Below, in pieces: positions 1-4,269 of a stretch of DNA of 6,153 nucleotides. Numbering within the stretch: position 1 is the stretch's first letter; every line of letters starts with the position of its first letter. The position numbers and the translations under genes were made by a program. The stretch spans positions 1 through 6,153 of the forward strand of contig JAUVIB010000204.1 of NCBI GenBank assembly GCA_030592985.1, in the 5' to 3' direction. The DNA comes from Calditrichaceae bacterium. Its GTDB lineage: Bacteria; Calditrichota; Calditrichia; Calditrichales; Calditrichaceae. A model generated the notes under the pieces. That model was not told the origin of the DNA and made no database searches. It saw only the letters and a list, made by a program, of their open reading frames with translations.

Positions 1-189
1 CATAGGAAATTAGATGGCGCTGTCTTGGTAGAATCCTTTAAGAAAAATAATAATGATGCCATTTTAATCAAAAATTCACAGAAAGCGTTTGATTATGCAA
101 AAACTCAACTTAAAGATGAGGATACTTTACTTGTAATAGGGAGTCACTATCTTATTGGAGCGTTATTTACAAAATTTGAAAATAAATAA
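1..189 (+). CDS. folC: Folylpolyglutamate synthase / dihydrofolate synthase, C-terminal end (partial)
   Basis: An open frame enters from the left edge and ends at TAA 187-189, giving the last 62 residues of a protein whose start lies outside the window. The tail contains a segment of the form D-A-I-L-I-K, then an alpha-helical stretch, then L-L-V-I-G-S-H-Y-L-I-G, close to the 'vtGSlYLiGev' ending of the C-terminal Mur-ligase-like domain of FolC. Known role of the family: a cytosolic ATP-dependent ligase that adds glutamate to tetrahydrofolate and, in bifunctional members, to dihydropteroate. The P-loop and ligase core are not visible, so the assignment rests on this C-terminal signature alone. 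Another Mur-ligase relative is possible but less likely. There is no recognisable terminator after the stop, and the rho promoter begins only 9 bases later. Confidence 0.72.
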   Translation, partial: HRKLDGAVLVESFKKNNNDAILIKNSQKAFDYAKTQLKDEDTLLVIGSHYLIGALFTKFENK

Positions 190-197
190 TATTTTTA

Positions 198-226
198 TTG
201 ACATCATTTTTTTAGAAAGTTATATT
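198..226 (+). promoter_or_regulatory. Sigma70-type promoter P1 for rho
   Basis: A perfect -35 box TTGACA (198-203) is separated by exactly 17 bases from a -10 box TATATT (221-226, five of six consensus positions). Predicted transcription starts near 232-234, giving a leader of about 100 nt before the rho start codon. It lies directly after the folC stop, so rho is probably transcribed independently of folC. The -10 box and downstream bases (221-235) recur almost exactly at the holB promoter. Confidence 0.75.
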
Positions 227-252
227 ACGTTAAATATTATTTTAATTCCCTG

Positions 253-267
253 TTAGGTCATACCTAA
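253..267 (+). repeat. Perfect inverted repeat (small hairpin) in the rho leader
   Basis: TTAGGT (253-258) and ACCTAA (262-267) are perfect reverse complements separated by the three bases CAT. The repeat lies about 20-35 bases downstream of the predicted P1 start, so it would form a 6-bp RNA hairpin in the leader or act as a two-fold-symmetric protein site in DNA. It is followed by A residues rather than U residues on the + strand, so it is not an intrinsic terminator. Its function is unknown. Confidence 0.5.
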
Positions 268-274
268 AAAAATC

Positions 275-304
275 ATGTCCGTGAAAACAATTTAATCATA
301 TAAT
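275..304 (+). promoter_or_regulatory. Possible second rho promoter P2
   Basis: A perfect consensus -10 hexamer TATAAT occurs at 299-304. The -35 region is poor (ATGTCC at 275-280 with 18-base spacing, or TGTCCG at 276-281 with 17), so only the -10 is convincing. If active, it would start near 311 and give a leader of about 22 nt that bypasses the inverted repeat at 253-267. In AT-rich intergenic DNA such a hexamer can arise by chance. Confidence 0.28.
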
Positions 305-332
305 CTATTTACACACGTTAGAGGTTTTATTT

Positions 333-1583
333 ATGTTAGTTATTGAAGATTTACAAACCAAGAAAATTACCGAATTAAATAAGATTGCCAAAGAGATGAA
401 AATCGGTGGTCTTACGGGCCTTAAAAAGTCGGAATTAATTTTAAAAATACTAGAGAGCCAAACAGAGCAGGAAGGATTGATATTTTCAAAAGGAGTTTTG
501 GAAATATTGCCTGATGGCTACGGTTTTCTCCGTTCTCATAACTATAATTATCTGCCGGGCCCGGATGATATTTATATTTCTCCGTCCCAAATCAAACGCT
601 TCGGTTTGAGAACAGGTGATACCGTAACGGGGCAAATTCGCCCGCCCAAAGATAATGAGCGGTTTTTTGCGCTATTACGAGTAGAAGCAGTTAATGGGGA
701 AGGTCCCGAAAAAGCGCGTGAGCGGGATCTCTTTGACACCTTAACCCCGCTCTATCCTGAAGAAAAATTTGTCTTAGAAACAAATCGTAAAGATTATTCC
801 ATGCGGATTATGGATTTGCTAACACCTATTGGCAAAGGACAGCGCGGACTCATTGTGGCACAGCCGCGAACTGGTAAAACCATCTTATTACAGAAGATCG
901 CTAATTCTATTGTAAAAAACCAACCGGATGTTGAGCTGATTGTATTACTGATTGACGAACGTCCTGAAGAGGTAACCGATATGGAGCGTAATGTTAATGC
1001 TGAGGTAATCAGTTCGACTTTTGATGAGCCGCCGGAACGCCATGTGCAAGTGGCAGACATGGTTTTAGAAAAAGCTAAACGCCTTGTGGAATATAAAAAA
1101 GATGTTGTAATTTTATTGGACAGTATTACCCGCCTCGGCAGAGCGAACAATCAGGTTGTACCTCATAGCGGAAAAATTTTATCGGGTGGTGTAGACTCAA
1201 ATGCCTTACAGAAACCAAAACGCTTTTTTGGTTCAGCGCGTAATATAGAAGAAGGAGGCAGCCTCACAATTATTGCCACGGCTTTAATCGATACCGGATC
1301 AAGAATGGATGAAGTTATCTTTGAAGAATTTAAAGGAACCGGTAATATGGAACTTGTATTAGACAGACGCTTATCGGATCGCCGAATCTTTCCATCTATT
1401 GATATTAACCGATCCGGAACTCGTAAGGAAGAATTATTACTTTCCCGGGAAGAGCTGTCACGGATATGGATTTTGCGTAAGTTGCTTAACGAAATGAATA
1501 TAGTTGAAGGAATGGAATTCTTATTAGATAAGATGAGTGAAACAAAGAATAATAAAGATTTCTTTCGTTCAATGAATTCATAA
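333..1583 (+). CDS. rho: Transcription termination factor Rho
   Basis: This is the hexameric ATP-dependent RNA translocase that ends transcription of untranslated RNA. The 416 residues match the compact E. coli form (419) and lack the long disordered N-terminal insertions seen in many phyla. Domains in order: Rho_N helical domain (about 5-40); cold-shock-like primary RNA-binding domain (about 50-117) with RNP1 D-G-Y-G-F-L-R at 61-67 and the Y-L-P-G-P-D-D-I-Y stretch at 73-81; RecA-type ATPase core (about 150-400). The core has Walker A P-R-T-G-K-T (178-183), the catalytic-region D-E-R (208-210), Walker B V-V-I-L-L-D (258-263), the Q-loop (S-G-G-V-D, 284-288) and the secondary RNA-site R-loop and G-S-A-R region (300-345). 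The ATG at 333 is preceded by GAGG (321-324) at an 8-base spacing. No terminator separates it from rpmE, 72 bases downstream, so read-through into rpmE is plausible. The Walker A differs from E. coli (P-K-A-G-K-T) at two positions next to the catalytic lysine; the invariant G-K-T is intact. Confidence 0.98.
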   Translation: MLVIEDLQTKKITELNKIAKEMKIGGLTGLKKSELILKILESQTEQEGLIFSKGVLEILPDGYGFLRSHNYNYLPGPDDIYISPSQIKRFGLRTGDTVTGQIRPPKDNERFFALLRVEAVNGEGPEKARERDLFDTLTPLYPEEKFVLETNRKDYSMRIMDLLTPIGKGQRGLIVAQPRTGKTILLQKIANSIVKNQPDVELIVLLIDERPEEVTDMERNVNAEVISSTFDEPPERHVQVADMVLEKAKRLVEYKKDVVILLDSITRLGRANNQVVPHSGKILSGGVDSNALQKPKRFFGSARNIEEGGSLTIIATALIDTGSRMDEVIFEEFKGTGNMELVLDRRLSDRRIFPSIDINRSGTRKEELLLSREELSRIWILRKLLNEMNIVEGMEFLLDKMSETKNNKDFFRSMNS

Positions 1584-1590
1584 ATTTTTC

Positions 1591-1619
1591 TTGCATAAAA
1601 GATAAAAAAGTTATATATT
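1591..1619 (+). promoter_or_regulatory. Candidate promoter for rpmE
   Basis: TTGCAT (1591-1596, TTG matching consensus) is spaced 17 bases from TATATT (1614-1619), the same -10 hexamer and spacing as at rho P1 and holB. Predicted transcription would start near 1626, about 30 bases before the rpmE start. An overlapping alternative -10, TATATA at 1612-1617, would have a 15-base spacing. The -35 is weak, so confidence is moderate. Confidence 0.5.
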
Positions 1620-1655
1620 TAGCAGTTGATTTTAAATATTCAAGGAGTTCGATAG

Positions 1656-1853
1656 ATGAAAAAAGGTATTCATCCTAACTATAAATTGGGAACAATTTCC
1701 TGTGCTTGCGGAAGCAAATTTCAAACACATACGGTAGTCGGTGATATGAAAGTTGAAATTTGTTCAAAATGCCATCCATTTTTTACAGGTAAACAAAAAT
1801 TGGTTGATACAGCAGGGCGGGTTGAGAAATTCCGCAAGAAATACAACCGATAG
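1656..1853 (+). CDS. rpmE: 50S ribosomal protein L31 (bL31), zinc-binding form
   Basis: bL31 is a small large-subunit protein at the central protuberance that helps bridge to the 30S head. The 65 residues open with M-K-K-G-I-H-P-N-Y, the hallmark of the family. They carry the zinc ligands as C-x-C (C16, C18) and C-x-x-C (C36, C39), followed by H-P-F-F-T-G-K-Q (40-47) and the basic tail R-V-E-K-F-R-K-K-Y. This is therefore the cysteine-containing 'C+' paralogue, whose bound zinc can serve as a cellular reserve. In many bacteria it is replaced by a cysteine-free form under zinc limitation; no such copy or Zur-like operator is visible here. The ATG is preceded by a strong AAGGAG (1642-1647) at an 8-base spacing. 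It sits between its own candidate promoter and a strong terminator and can be made as a short mRNA or as the distal gene of rho read-through. Confidence 0.98.
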   Translation: MKKGIHPNYKLGTISCACGSKFQTHTVVGDMKVEICSKCHPFFTGKQKLVDTAGRVEKFRKKYNR

Positions 1854-1884
1854 AATAATTAAAAAAGTTTTAAGAGCTATTTCT

Positions 1885-1920
1885 AAAAACGGGATGAGAA
1901 AAAATCATTCCGTTTTTTTT
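1885..1920 (+). terminator. Intrinsic terminator after rpmE
   Basis: A 13-bp stem pairs 1885-1897 with 1905-1917, with one G-U pair (1893/1909) and a 7-base A-rich loop (1898-1904). The descending arm runs into eight consecutive T residues (1913-1920). The stem core is C-G-G-G-A-T-G-A / T-C-A-T-T-C-C-G. It starts 31 bases past the rpmE stop and should end both rpmE and rho-rpmE transcripts, separating them from the DUF1385-prfA pair. Confidence 0.93.
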
Positions 1921-1980
1921 ATCTAATTGGTATTTAGTTTAAGCTATTATATGTATTCTTTGAGAGAGAAGATTTTTATA

Positions 1981-2994
1981 ATGAAAAATGAGATAGAAGA
2001 AAAAATAATGCCGGTAGGCGGCCAGGCGGTCATTGAAGGTGTTATGATGCGCTCACCAAAACGGATTGCTACTGCCATCCGTAGGGCAAATGGCACAATT
2101 GAAGTAAAAGTACAGGAATTTCAATCATTAATACAGAGAAAAAAGCATCTTAATATTCCAATTATCCGTGGTGCGATTACATTAATTGAAGTAATGATTA
2201 TGGGAATTAAAACATTACAATGGTCTGCGGATAAGGCCATGGAAGATATTGAAGAAGAAGAAAACAAGAAAAAAGAAAAACCGAAAACCAAAAATAGTAA
2301 AAAAGGAATGTCCACACTTGGGGCCGTGTTTTCTGTGTCTATTGCACTGCTTGTCGGGATCGGTGTTTTTTTTGTACTTCCACTTTATTTAACCACGGTT
2401 GTTTTTAATATTGAAAAACAGGCATTATTGTTTAATTTAGTTGCCGGAGCATTTAGAATAACACTTTTTCTTTCTTACTTGATGGGTATCTCTTTTATGA
2501 AGGATGTAAAGCGCCTTTTCCAATATCATGGGGCTGAACACAAAACAATTTATAACTTTGAAGAAAAAAAGCTGCTCTCCCCGTCAAATGCTCAAAAATA
2601 TACTACCTTACATCCACGGTGTGGAACGAGTTTCTTGATGATCGTTATGTTGGTCAGTTTAATTTTCTTTGCATTTCTGGATACTTTAATAATGTTATGG
2701 ATCGGAAAAATGTCTCTTCTTATTCGCTTAGTTACCCATATTCCTCTTATTCCGGTTGTGGGCGGTATAAGTTATGAAGCCTTAAAAGCATCATCAGGCA
2801 GGATAGATAATCCGGTTGTTCGCGCCTTAATTGCACCGGGGCTCTGGCTGCAGTTGATTACTACTAAAAAGCCGGATGATAAGCAATTAGAAGTGGCTAT
2901 TGTGGCCTTAAAAACAGCCCTTGGTGAGGAGTATGAAAGTGAATTAGTAGATGCTCCCGTGATTGAATCAGAGGTTATCTTAGCAAAAGCATAG
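1981..2994 (+). CDS. yqhQ: DUF1385 (YqhQ-family) integral membrane protein of unknown function
   Basis: Family signatures are clear: G-G-Q-A-V-I-E-G-V-M-M-R-S-P (13-26), Y-H-G-A-E-H-K-T-I (182-190), H-P-R-C-G-T-S-F (211-218) and P-G-L-W-L-Q (286-291). Hydrophobic stretches suggest about four membrane segments (roughly 111-137, 147-172, 215-240, 246-262). Between them and the N-terminal conserved part lies a strongly charged, lysine- and glutamate-rich linker (88-109). The conserved His and Cys residues (H183, H187, H211, C214) would suit a metal site, but this is my inference; the molecular function is not established. I place the start at ATG 1981 (337 residues), with a purine-rich stretch GAGAGAGAAG at 1962-1971 upstream. 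Longer starts at TTG 1927 or ATG 1951 add residues outside the conserved region, and a shorter start at ATG 2008 is possible. It is tightly linked to prfA (12-base gap), a pairing with rpmE and prfA seen in many bacteria. No convincing promoter was found in 1921-1980. Confidence 0.9.
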   Translation: MKNEIEEKIMPVGGQAVIEGVMMRSPKRIATAIRRANGTIEVKVQEFQSLIQRKKHLNIPIIRGAITLIEVMIMGIKTLQWSADKAMEDIEEEENKKKEKPKTKNSKKGMSTLGAVFSVSIALLVGIGVFFVLPLYLTTVVFNIEKQALLFNLVAGAFRITLFLSYLMGISFMKDVKRLFQYHGAEHKTIYNFEEKKLLSPSNAQKYTTLHPRCGTSFLMIVMLVSLIFFAFLDTLIMLWIGKMSLLIRLVTHIPLIPVVGGISYEALKASSGRIDNPVVRALIAPGLWLQLITTKKPDDKQLEVAIVALKTALGEEYESELVDAPVIESEVILAKA

Positions 2995-2999
2995 GAGAG
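2993..2999 (+). promoter_or_regulatory. Ribosome-binding site fixing the GTG start of prfA
   Basis: AGGAGAG at 2993-2999 overlaps the last two bases of the TAG stop of the DUF1385 gene (2992-2994) and lies 7 bases before GTG 3007. This supports the GTG start and suggests translational coupling: ribosomes ending on the upstream gene uncover or occupy the prfA initiation site. Confidence 0.8.
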
Positions 3000-3006
3000 T
3001 TAGATT

Positions 3007-4074
3007 GTGAAAGATAAGATTCTGAATCTTAGTAATCGATTGAACGAGCTAAATGAAAAACTATCTGATCCGGATATTCATCGGGATAAAAAAAAATATC
3101 AAGCGCTGGCTCGTGAACACAATGAACTCACAAAAATTTTAGAGATCGGTGAACCTTATCTCAAAGTATTTAATGATTACGAAGGTAATAATGCCATTAT
3201 TGAAGAGGAACAAGATGATGAACTTGTTGAGATGGCACGAGAAGAGATTGCCGGAATGGAAGCGTCTCTAAAAAAATATGAAGAACAGCTAAAATTACTA
3301 CTTTTACCGAAAAACCCTGATGATCATAAAAATGTTATTGTAGAAATCCGAGCCGGTGCCGGTGGTGATGAGGCTGCAATTTTTGCAGGAAACCTGTACC
3401 GTATGTATACACATTATTGTGAAGATAAAAAATTTAAATCTGAAATTATGAACTCCAACCCTTCTGAACGTGGTGGTTTTAAAGAAATTATATTTTTAGT
3501 GGAAGGGACAGATGTCTATGCCTCTCTTAAACATGAAAGCGGCGTTCATCGTGTTCAGCGTGTTCCCGATACTGAGACACAGGGGCGTGTTCATACGTCT
3601 GCCGTATCGGTTGTTGTCTTACCAGAAGCTGAAGAAGTAGACATAAAAATAGATCCTAACGAGATAAAAATTGATGTTTATCGATCAAGCGGCCCGGGAG
3701 GGCAGAGTGTTAATACCACAGATTCCGCTGTTCGAATTACTCATATACCCACCGGTACGGTAGTTACTTGCCAGGACGAAAAATCACAGTTAAAAAATAA
3801 AACAAAAGCCTTAAAAGTCCTTAGATCACGTGTTCTTGATAAAGCAGTAAGTGAGCAAAATAAAACGGTAGCTGAAAAAAGAAAGCTCATGGTGGGCAGC
3901 GGTGACCGCAGCGCTAAAATCCGCACCTATAATTTCCCCCAGGGCAGAGTAACCGATCATCGTATAGGCTTGACCCTTTATAAATTAGACCGCATTATTG
4001 AGGGTGAAATTGATGAACTGATAGAAGCATTGCAGCTTGCAGAGCGCCAACAACAATTAGAGGAAGTTTCATAA
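3007..4074 (+). CDS. prfA: Peptide chain release factor 1 (RF1)
   Basis: RF1 is the cytosolic class I factor that reads UAA and UAG in the ribosomal A site and triggers peptidyl-tRNA hydrolysis. The 355 residues are normal length. Seen in order: an N-terminal coiled-coil domain (about 1-100); R-A-G-A-G-G-D-E-A-A (115-124); the stop-codon reading loop P-D-T (187-189), flanked by Q184 and H196 of G-R-V-H-T-S (193-198); and the catalytic G-P-G-G-Q (229-233) in domain 3. The P-x-T loop, not the S-P-F of RF2, identifies RF1, and the spacing of Q184, T189 and H196 matches the known codon-reading residues. The GTG start is supported by AGGAGAG just upstream. The gene ends with tandem in-frame stops, TAA (4072-4074) and TAG (4075-4077), both RF1 codons. 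It probably shares an mRNA with the DUF1385 gene. The methyltransferase gene prmC, which often follows prfA and modifies the GGQ glutamine, is absent here. A run of nine A residues (3088-3096) lies early in the gene. Confidence 0.98.
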   Translation: MKDKILNLSNRLNELNEKLSDPDIHRDKKKYQALAREHNELTKILEIGEPYLKVFNDYEGNNAIIEEEQDDELVEMAREEIAGMEASLKKYEEQLKLLLLPKNPDDHKNVIVEIRAGAGGDEAAIFAGNLYRMYTHYCEDKKFKSEIMNSNPSERGGFKEIIFLVEGTDVYASLKHESGVHRVQRVPDTETQGRVHTSAVSVVVLPEAEEVDIKIDPNEIKIDVYRSSGPGGQSVNTTDSAVRITHIPTGTVVTCQDEKSQLKNKTKALKVLRSRVLDKAVSEQNKTVAEKRKLMVGSGDRSAKIRTYNFPQGRVTDHRIGLTLYKLDRIIEGEIDELIEALQLAERQQQLEEVS

Positions 4075-4204
4075 TAGAGCTTTCTTTAATTATATTCTGC
4101 TTTTAAAAATAGATGCATACTAATCCATAAATGATTGCAAGTTAAATAATAATTCCTTTGCTTCGGCTTAACCTCATTAGACCATATCATATAAATTATT
4201 TTTC

Positions 4205-4233
4205 TTTACCCTTATTCCATTTTTATGTATATT
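4205..4233 (+). promoter_or_regulatory. Sigma70-type promoter for holB-ricT
   Basis: TTTACC (4205-4210, four of six -35 consensus positions) is spaced 17 bases from TATATT (4228-4233). The -10 hexamer and the nine bases after it (4228-4242) match rho P1 221-235 at 14 of 15 positions. Transcription would start near 4239-4241, leaving a leader of about 30 AU-rich bases before holB. The rest of the 4075-4269 gap contains no gene, no clear hairpin and no terminator that I can support. Confidence 0.58.
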
Positions 4234-4269
4234 GCGTTAAATGTCTGACTATTGAAATATTATATATAG

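Noticed and set aside
253..275. Hairpin TTAGGT/ACCTAA as a folC terminator
   Set aside because: It is followed by A residues on the + strand, not T, and lies downstream of the strong rho promoter, so it cannot be an intrinsic terminator for folC.
794..1150. 118-codon open frame on the minus strand within rho
   Set aside because: It lies entirely antisense to the conserved Rho ATPase core, has a low-complexity Ser/Thr/Arg-rich translation and no recognisable domain or ribosome-binding site; it is a shadow of the real gene.
1927..1980. TTG 1927 as start of the DUF1385 protein, giving 355 residues
   Set aside because: The added 18 residues lie outside the conserved region, the codon has no ribosome-binding site and it sits 7 bases after the terminator T-tract; ATG 1981 with a purine-rich stretch upstream is preferred.
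2121..2315. 64-codon minus-strand frame opposite the DUF1385 gene with a hydrophobic, Ser/Phe-rich translation
   Set aside because: The hydrophobic Phe/Ser repeats are the complement of the lysine/glutamate codons of the charged linker; there is no start context and no supporting promoter.
4078..4110. Possible terminator just after prfA (AGC...GCTTTT)
   Set aside because: The stem would be three base pairs with an 18-base loop and only four T residues, which is not credible.
4155..4180. GCTTCGGC in the prfA-holB gap as a UUCG tetraloop hairpin
   Set aside because: Only two base pairs flank the TTCG; the outer bases do not pair, so no stable stem forms.
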